From UBA12077 sp963665525 (GTDB lineage: Bacteria; Bacteroidota; Bacteroidia; Bacteroidales; UBA12077), in contig OY762280.1 in NCBI GenBank assembly GCA_963665525.1, positions 1,612,001 to 1,676,000 on the forward strand: DNA of 64,000 bases. The letters run 5' to 3'. The position numbers and the translations under genes were made by a program. Shown in pieces: positions 56,991 through 64,000 of the stretch; within the stretch, counting starts at the first letter, position 1; each line of letters opens with the position of its first letter. The notes under the pieces were generated by a model that saw only the letters and a program-made list of their open reading frames with translations, was not told the origin of the DNA and did no database searches.

Positions 56991-59219
56991 CTAAATTTCA
57001 GAATCAACACGTGTTACTTTTAAAATTCCTTTTTCTTTTTTTAGTTTCGACATTAAGTTATCAAGATGTCGAGTACTATCCACAAATATTTTTAATTTTC
57101 CTTCAAACATACCATCGCTTGAATCCATATTTATAGAACGCATTCTTACTCTCAGGTCTTTTGATATAACATCTGTAATTTTATTTAACATTCCTGTTTC
57201 ATCAACACCTATAATTCTAATGCTTGCTTGGAATGATTGTTTTGCAGCAGTTTTAGTCCATTGAGCTTTAATAATTCGATAGTTATATTTTTCTACCAAC
57301 TGACGAGCATTAGGGCAATTTGTTCGGTGCACCTTAATTCCTTCACTAACAGTAACAAAACCAAATATTGAATCACCAAAAATTGGATTACAACACTTTG
57401 CTAATTTATAATCAACATTTTCTATGGTATCATCAATAATCAGAAAATCACCTGAATAAGCTGAATCTGTAGATTTTTCTTCAATAATTTCAGGTTCTTC
57501 AATAAAAGTTTTTTCCTTATCTATATTATCCTGAGTTAGAAACTCTTTAACTACAGCAATATCTATCTTTTCAATAGCAATAGCATAATAAAGATCTACT
57601 GGAGTTTTTAGTTTAAAATGTTTTAAAATTTTATCTATTAATTGATCCTCAAATTTTATTTTCCAGTTTTTTAATCTTCTTTTTAAAAGTTCTTTTCCTG
57701 ATTCAGCCTCTTTTAATCGCTCTTCGCGCAAAGTTGATTTTATCTTGGTTTTTGCCTTTGAAGTAACAACAAAATTCAACCAATCGGTTTTTGGCTTTTG
57801 CGTTTTTGATGTTAAAATACTAATCTGATCCCCATTCTGCAATTTCTGCTTAATGGTAACATTCTTATGATTTATTGTTGCCCCAACACATTGATTACCA
57901 ACATCAGAGTGAATGTCATAAGCAAAATCAAGAACTGTAGCTCCTGCAGGAAGCTTTTTTAAATCTCCCGTAGGAGTAAAAACAAAAACTTCTTTATTAT
58001 ATAAGTTTAGCTTAAGATCATCAATGCTTTCCTGATCGGTGGCATTGCTTTCAATGACTTCTCGAACTTTATTCATCCACTGATCAATACCCCTTTCAGC
58101 TTTAACTCCTTTATATCGCCAATGCGCAGCGTAACCTTTCTCGGCAACTTCGTCCATACGCTGTGTTCTTATCTGAACTTCAACCCATCGGCTTTCTGGA
58201 CCTACAACTGTTGTATGCAATGACTCATAACCATTCGATTTAGGTATAGATATCCAATCGCGCAATCGTTTTGGGTTTGGTTGATAAAAATCGGTCACAA
58301 TAGAATATACCCTCCAACAATCGGCTTTTTCTTTCGAAGGCTTCGAATCTAGTATAATACGAATTGCAAAAATGTCATATACTTCTTCGAACTCAACATT
58401 TTGCTTTTTCATTTTTTGCCAAATAGAATATACAGCTTTCGGACGACCTTTTATTTCATATTTTACACCTTGCTCTTTGAGTTCCTTTTCGATAGGGGCA
58501 ATAAATTTTTTAATAAAGCGCTCACGTTTGGCTGTTGTATCTTTTAGCTTTTTTATAATCTCCTTATACTTTTCCTTCTCGGTAAACTTCATGGATAAGT
58601 TTTCCAGCTCAGTTTTTATATTGTATAAACCTAATCGGTGAGCTAGTGGAGCATATAAAGAAAATGTTTCTAAAGATGTTTTAATTTGGTATTCTTCGGG
58701 CATATAATTTAAGCCTCGCATTTCTTGTAGCAAGATGGCAAGTTTTATTAAAATAACCCGAACATCATCGACAAGAGTTAATAGCATCTGACGAAAATTT
58801 TCTGCCTGCGAAGCTGATGTTTTTGTACTGATATCTGAAATCTGAACTAAACCTTCTACAATCGTTTTTATGGTTTTATCAAATTCCTTTTCTATTTCAT
58901 CCAGACTTATTTTCTTATCAATTACTGCTTGGTACAATAAAGATGCTACAACAGACCTTGTTCCCAAACCAATCTGATCGACCACTAAAACTGAAACTTC
59001 AAGAACATCTAAAATAAATGCATCGCCCGATGCTGATCTCTTTCCATCTAAAGCATCTAAAGCAACATCGAAAGCTTTGCGAATTAATTCAAGCTCTTTC
59101 TTTTTTGTAAATTCTTCTGAAAGTTTTAATAACTCACGATATTTTTTAATGATCTTTTTACGTTCCCTATCTGTAATTTTTCCTTCTGTCTTTTTATCGA
59201 AATTTATCTTTGGTAACAT
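56991..59219 (-). CDS. RelA/SpoT-family (p)ppGpp synthetase with degenerate hydrolase domain
   Basis: 742 residues. Order: pseudo-hydrolase HD domain (about 45-190), synthetase domain (about 235-370, with RPKAVYSIWQKMKK, RDWISIPKSNGYESLHTTVV and the catalytic Glu in VEVQIRT), TGS domain (about 405-465, EVFVFTPTGDLKKLPAGAT), a helical region with conserved CCNP (LAKCCNPIFGD) and a C-terminal ACT domain. The HD catalytic pair is gone: where family members have HP and HD, this protein has LDVLEVSVL and LLYQAVIDK. It should therefore only make, not degrade, (p)ppGpp, in response to uncharged tRNA on the ribosome. The nitrilase-like gene ends four bases upstream of it. Confidence 0.92.
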   Translation of the reverse strand: MLPKINFDKKTEGKITDRERKKIIKKYRELLKLSEEFTKKKELELIRKAFDVALDALDGKRSASGDAFILDVLEVSVLVVDQIGLGTRSVVASLLYQAVIDKKISLDEIEKEFDKTIKTIVEGLVQISDISTKTSASQAENFRQMLLTLVDDVRVILIKLAILLQEMRGLNYMPEEYQIKTSLETFSLYAPLAHRLGLYNIKTELENLSMKFTEKEKYKEIIKKLKDTTAKRERFIKKFIAPIEKELKEQGVKYEIKGRPKAVYSIWQKMKKQNVEFEEVYDIFAIRIILDSKPSKEKADCWRVYSIVTDFYQPNPKRLRDWISIPKSNGYESLHTTVVGPESRWVEVQIRTQRMDEVAEKGYAAHWRYKGVKAERGIDQWMNKVREVIESNATDQESIDDLKLNLYNKEVFVFTPTGDLKKLPAGATVLDFAYDIHSDVGNQCVGATINHKNVTIKQKLQNGDQISILTSKTQKPKTDWLNFVVTSKAKTKIKSTLREERLKEAESGKELLKRRLKNWKIKFEDQLIDKILKHFKLKTPVDLYYAIAIEKIDIAVVKEFLTQDNIDKEKTFIEEPEIIEEKSTDSAYSGDFLIIDDTIENVDYKLAKCCNPIFGDSIFGFVTVSEGIKVHRTNCPNARQLVEKYNYRIIKAQWTKTAAKQSFQASIRIIGVDETGMLNKITDVISKDLRVRMRSINMDSSDGMFEGKLKIFVDSTRHLDNLMSKLKKEKGILKVTRVDSEI

Positions 59220-59222
59220 TTT

Positions 59223-59999
59223 TTAAAGTAATTTAAATTTATCAGCATCAAGGAATACAGGGAACTTTTCTCTAAACTGATTCAACTCATCTAATGATAA
59301 GTTTGCATTTATTATTTCTTCTTTATAATCTTCTGCTTTTTTTATTATTCTCCCTTTTGAATCAATAATTACGGTATCGCCTGAATATGAAATCCCCTCT
59401 CCATCCTTTCCTATTCTGTTTACACCTATAACATATGACTGATTTTCAATAGCTCTTGCTTTTAATAGTGTATTCCATACTTCGCGTCGGCTTTCCGGCC
59501 AGCTTGCAATATAAATTAACAGGTCATAATCATTATTATTTCTACTCCAAACTGGAAAACGTAAATCATAGCATATTAGTGTACAAATTCGCCAGCCATT
59601 ATGTTTAAAAATAGTTTTACTTTCTCCTTTGGTAAAATCCTCATGTTCCTTTTCCATGCGGAATAGATGCCCTTTATCATAAGCATAATATTTTCCGTCT
59701 GGAAACATAGTAATGCATCGATTATAGAATTTATTATTTTCTTCAATAATTACACTTCCAATAATAATCTTATGAAGGTTTCGAGCTTTTTCTTTCATCC
59801 AATGAAATGATTTTCCATCCATTGATTCTGCCAAATCAACTGAATTCATTGAAAAACCTGTTGTAAACATTTCGGGTAATACAACAATTTCAGATTCGTT
59901 AGGAAGTTGATTCAATTTTTCATTAAATAATTCCAGATTTTGATCGATATTTTCCCAAACTAAATCAGCCTGAATACATGAAACATAAAGATTATTCAT
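59223..59999 (-). CDS. Omega-amidase-like nitrilase family protein (YafV type)
   Basis: 258 residues, cytoplasmic carbon-nitrogen hydrolase. The catalytic triad is visible: Glu in VVLPEMFTTGFS, Lys in YDKGHLFRME and Cys in CTLICYDLRFPVW. The MFTTGFSMN and EVWNTLLKARAIENQSYVIGVNR segments are typical of YafV/Nit2-like omega-amidases, which hydrolyse 2-oxoglutaramate or related dicarboxylic monoamides. Length is standard. It precedes the RelA-type gene with a three-base gap, so both are one operon. A perfect reverse -7 box lies 22 bases upstream. Confidence 0.9.
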   Translation of the reverse strand: MNNLYVSCIQADLVWENIDQNLELFNEKLNQLPNESEIVVLPEMFTTGFSMNSVDLAESMDGKSFHWMKEKARNLHKIIIGSVIIEENNKFYNRCITMFPDGKYYAYDKGHLFRMEKEHEDFTKGESKTIFKHNGWRICTLICYDLRFPVWSRNNNDYDLLIYIASWPESRREVWNTLLKARAIENQSYVIGVNRIGKDGEGISYSGDTVIIDSKGRIIKKAEDYKEEIINANLSLDELNQFREKFPVFLDADKFKLL

Positions 60000-60020
60000 A
60001 ATAATTCATTTAAAATTTTC

Positions 60021-60028
60021 CAAAGATA
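60021..60028 (-). promoter_or_regulatory. -7 box for the nitrilase-relA operon
   Basis: The minus strand reads TATCTTTG, an exact match to the Bacteroidota -7 consensus, 22 bases before the ATG at 59999. Confidence 0.55.
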
Positions 60029-60179
60029 AGGATTTATACATTTTTAGCTAAATTTCTTACATAAAGCATAAACGATTCATCACACTATTAATTAGAAATA
60101 ATATTTCTTCAACTTCTAACACATAAAAAACTACACTCTAAAACATTCTATTCATTTAAATGTTTATTCATTATAATTA

Positions 60180-60187
60180 TATATTTG
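60180..60187 (+). promoter_or_regulatory. -7 box for the purine permease
   Basis: TATATTTG matches TAnnTTTG, 43 bases before the permease ATG. The leader shows no purine-riboswitch fold. Confidence 0.5.
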
Positions 60188-60230
60188 CACCAATAATACT
60201 TAAAAAAATTGTCTACTAAATCAATGAAAT

Positions 60231-61526
60231 ATGCTTAACAAATTATTTGGTTTATCACAACACAAAACGACAGTTAAAACAGAGATCTTAGCAGGGATTA
60301 CTACCTTTATGACAATGGCTTATATTTTAGCTGTTAATCCTGATATCTTAAGTGCAACTGGTATGAACAAAGAAGCTTTATTTACTGCTACTGCACTAAG
60401 TGCAATTATAGCAACTTTAATCATGGCTTTCATTGCCAAACTGCCATTTGCATTGGCTCCTGGTATGGGATTAAATGCTTTTTTTGCATTCACTGTTGTT
60501 TTATCTATGGGATATAGCTGGCAATTTGCCTTAACAGCTGTTTTTCTTGAAGGAATTATTTTTATCATATTAACTGTATTTAACATTAGAGAATTAATTG
60601 TTAATGCTATACCTCTTAGTTTGAAGCATGCAGTTTCTGCAGGGATAGGTTTATTTATTGCTTTTATAGGTCTTCAGAATGCTGGTATTGTTGTTAATAA
60701 CGATGCTGTTTTAGTTGGTTTAGGCGATATGAGTTCTCATTCTGTATGGGTTGCCATTTTCGGCATTCTTGTTACTGCTATTTTATTACTCCTTAATGTT
60801 AAGGGATCCTTACTTATAGGTATTCTTGCCTCCACCGTTTTAGCATTAATTTTAGGAGTTACAAGCATTCCTCATGGAGGACTTGTAAGTTTACCTCCTT
60901 CTGTTGAACCAATATTATGGAAATTCGACTTTAGTAAGATATTTAGTCTTGATATGCTTATTATCTTATTTACATTCCTTTTTGTTGATATGTTTGATAC
61001 GGTTGGCACTTTAGTTGGAGTAACAGATAAAGCAGGTATGCTTACCAAGGAAGGTAAAATTCCTAAGGTTAAACAAGCACTTTTTGCGGATGCTATTGGA
61101 ACAACTTTTGGTGCAATGTTGGGAACATCAACTGTAACTACATATGTTGAAAGTGCATCTGGTGTTGCCGAAGGAGGAAGATCCGGATTGACATCATTTA
61201 CAACGGCTATGATGTTCTTAGTTGCATTATTCTTTGCACCATTATTTATTATGATTCCTGGCGCAGCTACTGCTCCTGCATTAGTTATGGTTGGACTATT
61301 CATGCTTTCACCAATTGCAAAAATCAATTTAAACGATTATTCAGAATCAATTCCAGCTTTCTTTACAATTATTATGATGCCATTAACATATAGTATTGCA
61401 GAAGGAATTGTATTTGGGATGTTAGCTTATGTATTACTCAAATTATTTACAGGAAAATTTAAAGACATATCCATTGTAATGTATATATTGTCTATATTAT
61501 TTATTCTAAAATTTATTATTCATTAA
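60231..61526 (+). CDS. AzgA-type purine (hypoxanthine/guanine) permease, NCS2 family
   Basis: 431 residues with about 12-14 membrane helices. The AzgA/PbuG subfamily is indicated by TVKTEILAGITTFMTMAYILAVNP at the N-terminus (core MTMAYILAVNP), ATALSAIIATLIMAF, APGMGLNAFFAFTVV, FTFLFVDMFDTVGTLVGVTD and GTTFGAMLGTSTVTTYVESASG. NCS2 permeases of this type take up adenine, guanine or hypoxanthine with protons. The length is normal. It is monocistronic, with a matching -7 box upstream. Confidence 0.94.
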   Translation: MLNKLFGLSQHKTTVKTEILAGITTFMTMAYILAVNPDILSATGMNKEALFTATALSAIIATLIMAFIAKLPFALAPGMGLNAFFAFTVVLSMGYSWQFALTAVFLEGIIFIILTVFNIRELIVNAIPLSLKHAVSAGIGLFIAFIGLQNAGIVVNNDAVLVGLGDMSSHSVWVAIFGILVTAILLLLNVKGSLLIGILASTVLALILGVTSIPHGGLVSLPPSVEPILWKFDFSKIFSLDMLIILFTFLFVDMFDTVGTLVGVTDKAGMLTKEGKIPKVKQALFADAIGTTFGAMLGTSTVTTYVESASGVAEGGRSGLTSFTTAMMFLVALFFAPLFIMIPGAATAPALVMVGLFMLSPIAKINLNDYSESIPAFFTIIMMPLTYSIAEGIVFGMLAYVLLKLFTGKFKDISIVMYILSILFILKFIIH

Positions 61527-61542
61527 GAATCTAAATCCTTTA

Positions 61543-62334
61543 TTATAAAAACATTTCAGGTTCTTTTCTTGCTTGACAATTTTCAAATAACCATTTTTGA
61601 ATATTTTCAATAGCATCATATGTCATAATTCTTGCATTCTGAGGACAGGACTTAATACAAGCACAACACCAAATACATTGCTCAGTATTTGTTTGAATGT
61701 ATTTATTTAAACTAATTGCTTGTGTTGGACAAACTTCAATACAAGTTTGACATAAATTGCAATTATCATAATCTGTTTCCGGAGCTTTCTCAGGAGGGTT
61801 ATTGTTTCTCTTTTTATAAGGGTAATTTCCTGGTATTTCTTGAAGCTCTATATTATTTTTACTGCTTAACTTCTTATTTAGATTCTTACCAAAATCATAT
61901 GCCATGGCAATATCTCTCTTATCTGGTCTGTTTTTAGCAACATCAACTCCATTGATTGAAAAAGAATGCTCTCCAATAAATGCCCCAGCAGCTATTATTT
62001 TAAAGCCTAATTCACTAACCAGATCATTTAATTCAAGCAAAGCATCATCATAATGCCTATTACCATATACTGCCACTATAACGGCTGGTGAGTTCTGTGA
62101 TGAGATTTTTTTAAACCTCTTAACAGCATCAGGAGGAATTCGTCCACCATAAACTGGTGCACCAAAAATTGTAAGTTCTTCTTTGGATATTAAAACAGTA
62201 TTTTCAGGATATTCTGTAGTAATATTAATACTATTGACATTCTCACTACCAACACCTTTTGCAATGGCATTTACAATCTTATAAGTAGTCTTTGTAGGTG
62301 AAAAGTATATTAAATTAATTTTTTTTATCATCAT
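61543..62334 (-). CDS. EFR1 family flavodoxin-ferredoxin fusion
   Basis: 263 residues from the ATG at 62334 (an upstream TTG at 62349 would overlap the DUF4197 gene). Flavodoxin-like N-terminus (NLIYFSPTKTTYKIVNAIAKG, FGAPVYGGRIPPDAV, VIVAVYGNRHYDDALLELND) followed by two [4Fe-4S] motifs: CNLCQTCIEVCP and CIWCCACIKSCP. This is the EFR1 arrangement found in many anaerobes; it probably moves electrons between low-potential donors and flavins. The partner is unknown. It is seven bases after the DUF4197 stop and likely in the same operon. Confidence 0.92.
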   Translation of the reverse strand: MMIKKINLIYFSPTKTTYKIVNAIAKGVGSENVNSINITTEYPENTVLISKEELTIFGAPVYGGRIPPDAVKRFKKISSQNSPAVIVAVYGNRHYDDALLELNDLVSELGFKIIAAGAFIGEHSFSINGVDVAKNRPDKRDIAMAYDFGKNLNKKLSSKNNIELQEIPGNYPYKKRNNNPPEKAPETDYDNCNLCQTCIEVCPTQAISLNKYIQTNTEQCIWCCACIKSCPQNARIMTYDAIENIQKWLFENCQARKEPEMFL

Positions 62335-62341
62335 AAAATCA

Positions 62342-63058
62342 TTATCCAAAAACCTTCTTCAATAAATCTGTCACTCTAGCTGCAGGATTCTTTCTTATTT
62401 CTAACTCTTCTTTAGCAATTTGATAAAATAATCCATCAATAGCTTTATTGGTAACATAATCATCTAAATCAGGGTTAACTTTCTTTACAAATGGAATTTT
62501 ATTATAAGTTGTAAATACAGAATTCCAATATTTCGTCGCGCCAACTTTATCTAATGACTTTTTTATAATTGGTTTAAATTTTTCAACTAGTTGATTTCGT
62601 GTATGATTTTCTAAATAAACAGTTGCTGCATTATTTTCTCCATTAAGAATATTCATTACATCCTGTAAGGTAAGTTCTTTTATGGCAGTAACAAATATAT
62701 CTTTCGCTCCGTTGGCTGCATCTTCTGCTGCCCTATTCATTGATTCTATAGCATCATCAACCAGTTTATCCTGACCAATCATTCGCAGTTTTTCTTCCAC
62801 TTGTTGAGCTTCATCAGGCATTACAATTTTGATAGCATTATTTAGAAAATATCCGTCCATTTTTGATAAACGCTCAACCCCTTTTTCTACACCAATCGTT
62901 AAAGCTTCTTTCAATGCTCTTCCGACTTCTTCTTCCGAAAGTTCGCTTGTATTATCCTCAATAACTTCTTCTGCTGCTTTTTTAAGATCTTTCCAGATTT
63001 GAGCATTTAAGTTAATTGACAATATAATAGTCATTATTAGTACTGCTATCTTTTTCAT
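62342..63058 (-). CDS. DUF4197 exported protein
   Basis: 238 residues with a signal peptide (ending SINLNAQ). DUF4197 features are clear: ELSEEEVGRALKEALTIGVEKGVERLSK, the core being GRALKEALTIGVEKGVERL; GYFLNNAIKIVMPDEAQ; MNRAAEDAANGAKDIF; and the C-terminal VTNKAIDGLFYQIAKEE. All-alpha periplasmic protein of unknown function. It ends seven bases before the EFR1 gene. Alternative roles cannot be judged. Confidence 0.88.
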   Translation of the reverse strand: MKKIAVLIMTIILSINLNAQIWKDLKKAAEEVIEDNTSELSEEEVGRALKEALTIGVEKGVERLSKMDGYFLNNAIKIVMPDEAQQVEEKLRMIGQDKLVDDAIESMNRAAEDAANGAKDIFVTAIKELTLQDVMNILNGENNAATVYLENHTRNQLVEKFKPIIKKSLDKVGATKYWNSVFTTYNKIPFVKKVNPDLDDYVTNKAIDGLFYQIAKEELEIRKNPAARVTDLLKKVFG

Positions 63059-63172
63059 CTTATTCAGTTTTACTTATTTAGTGTAGTTTCTCTTTAATCA
63101 TTATCATTACAATATGATATGGTTAAATACTCTTATCAGGTTACATTAATTAACTACACTTTTTTTTAGGTA

Positions 63173-64000
63173 TTACTCTTTATTCAATGAGATATAATAA
63201 TCGTCAAGAATTTTTGTCATCATCGGAATATAAAAACTCCAATAAAACTTATCGGTACTTTTATATTTTGATCCATTAAACAAAGAAGCCACATTATGAT
63301 AACCCTCAAAAAATGCTGTATTACCACTTATTTTATTTTCTGCAAAATCTCCACCAAAATAGTAGAAATTATAATCATTCTTGTGTTCGATAATTGCAGG
63401 GAATACTGGTTTCAGATTATAATTTCGTAATAAAGAATCTCCTTTTGCATTCACATGAATTTTGAAATTAGCCAAAATATCATTTTTATCACCTGAAAAA
63501 GTGATATCAAACCACTGTGGATAATGCACTTCTTCAGGAATACCAAATCGTTTAACAGCCCCATTCTTAGCCATTATAAATGGTATTTCCTTATTAAGAT
63601 GTGTACCTTGTTCTAAAATAGCTATGGTGCCAAATTTATGAACCAGAACAATTCCTGCATTCTTAAATGGCCATTGATTATTATTTTGCTCCAGGTATAA
63701 ATTGACAATCCACTTTGGGAAGGCCCCTTTTGTTGTATCTAAACTTGAAAAATATTTTCCTGTCCATCCTGTCCAGTTGATATCAAATAAATCTTCTACT
63801 TTATCACGTATTAATCCATTAGTTGGCGCATTATAAAGATTAAATTCAGTAATAATAAGTTTTTTTAACTCTTTCATTTCTTTTAATAGAAGATAATCAT
63901 TTTGATTAAGTCCACCATATACTTTCTGCGTATGTTTTACATCCTTAGAACCTCGTTTATACCATTCGTTATAATATACACCATAAGTATCTGCATAGTA
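63173..64000 (-). CDS. Unknown protein, 5' end beyond the window
   Basis: A minus-strand frame is open from the stop at 63173 to the window edge, so the gene is partial. An internal ATG at 63877 gives a 234-residue tail, but the upstream 41 codons continue in frame with a plausible sequence (YYADTYGVYYNEWYKRG near the edge), so that ATG is not the true start. Visible sequence includes LIITEFNLYNAPTNGLIRDK, FDINWTGWTGKYFSSLD and FYIPMMTKILDDYYIS. The pattern of aromatic and acidic residues suggests an extracytoplasmic hydrolase-like fold, but I do not recognise the family. It has no terminator of its own in view. Confidence 0.6.
   Translation of the reverse strand, partial: YYADTYGVYYNEWYKRGSKDVKHTQKVYGGLNQNDYLLLKEMKELKKLIITEFNLYNAPTNGLIRDKVEDLFDINWTGWTGKYFSSLDTTKGAFPKWIVNLYLEQNNNQWPFKNAGIVLVHKFGTIAILEQGTHLNKEIPFIMAKNGAVKRFGIPEEVHYPQWFDITFSGDKNDILANFKIHVNAKGDSLLRNYNLKPVFPAIIEHKNDYNFYYFGGDFAENKISGNTAFFEGYHNVASLFNGSKYKSTDKFYWSFYIPMMTKILDDYYISLNKE

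Noticed and set aside
60001..60230. Possible purine riboswitch before the AzgA-type permease
   Set aside because: The leader is A/T-rich and lacks the conserved three-way-junction loops of the purine aptamer; only a -7 box is seen.
60872..61327. 151-codon open frame on the minus strand, antisense to the purine permease
   Set aside because: Its sequence is the biased complement of a hydrophobic membrane gene; the plus-strand gene is a clear AzgA homologue and no start signal supports the antisense frame.
1..64000. CRISPR arrays, tRNA or rRNA genes
   Set aside because: No regularly spaced direct repeats and no cloverleaf or ribosomal RNA-like sequence was recognised in intergenic DNA; a tRNA scan would be needed to exclude a missed tRNA.

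Overview
The window looks like a chromosomal segment from a Bacteroidota bacterium, probably an anaerobic or microaerophilic marine-type member of the Bacteroidales/Marinilabiliales. The DNA is strongly A+T-rich. There is a complete moxR-DUF58-bat (aerotolerance) operon in the Bacteroidota order, a protease ending in a type IX secretion sorting domain, and many '...AQ' signal peptides. Several starts are preceded by the Bacteroidota -7 box TAnnTTTG, and Shine-Dalgarno sequences are mostly absent. An aldehyde:ferredoxin oxidoreductase (AOR) and a flavodiiron protein fit a low-oxygen lifestyle. Genus and species cannot be assigned from the sequence alone. I saw no rRNA, tRNA, CRISPR array, phage or intact insertion sequence. 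No gene-free stretch exceeds about 250 bases.

Layout. (1) 183-5910: a compact plus-strand operon with an enlarged DUF4212 subunit, an ActP-like sodium/solute symporter, a TPR protein and a large membrane sensor (Cache-PAS-CBS-CBS-nucleotidyltransferase). (2) 6013-18309: mostly single genes, namely YceI, a lipoprotein, a hybrid histidine kinase, a hemolysin-III/TrhA membrane protein, an AbgT transporter, a 7TMR-DISM histidine kinase, a saccharopine-dehydrogenase-family enzyme, a three-module FISUMP protein and a free-standing HNH endonuclease. (3) 18431-27828: minus-strand exported proteins, including a DUF1028 protein and three peptidases (S9, M28, metzincin with sorting domain). Four of these transcription units have their own terminator or promoter-like signals. 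(4) 27924-31154: a DUF6438 lipoprotein, a membrane nucleotide cyclase and a CcsA/ResB-like pair. (5) 31317-37091: EttA, then AOR with a Tat-exported four-cluster ferredoxin and a small membrane protein, then a minimal ABC pair. (6) 37167-46021: the bat operon. (7) 46245-51380: TruA, a HAMP-GAF sensor without an output domain, and a MacB/FtsX-type permease behind a tandem palindromic operator. (8) 51424-64000: a NifX-like protein, a MalY/PatB lyase, an exported SagB-type oxidoreductase, a thioesterase, a flavodiiron protein, envelope proteins, a RelA-type enzyme with a broken hydrolase site, an omega-amidase-like enzyme, an AzgA-type purine permease, an EFR1 flavodoxin-ferredoxin, DUF4197 and a partial unknown gene.

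How they may work together. The first operon looks like a carboxylate uptake system with its own sensor. AOR, the Tat ferredoxin and perhaps the nearby CcsA/ResB pair suggest a membrane-linked redox module resembling the Ydh system of enterobacteria. FprA (oxygen removal) and Bat (aerotolerance) suggest exposure to oxygen. Non-coding points of interest are a dispersed palindromic repeat present twice, a 156-bp near-palindrome at 31156-31311, and several operator-like inverted repeats over promoters.

Start codons were reassigned where the longest reading frame began at TTG or GTG and a family-consistent start lies just downstream.
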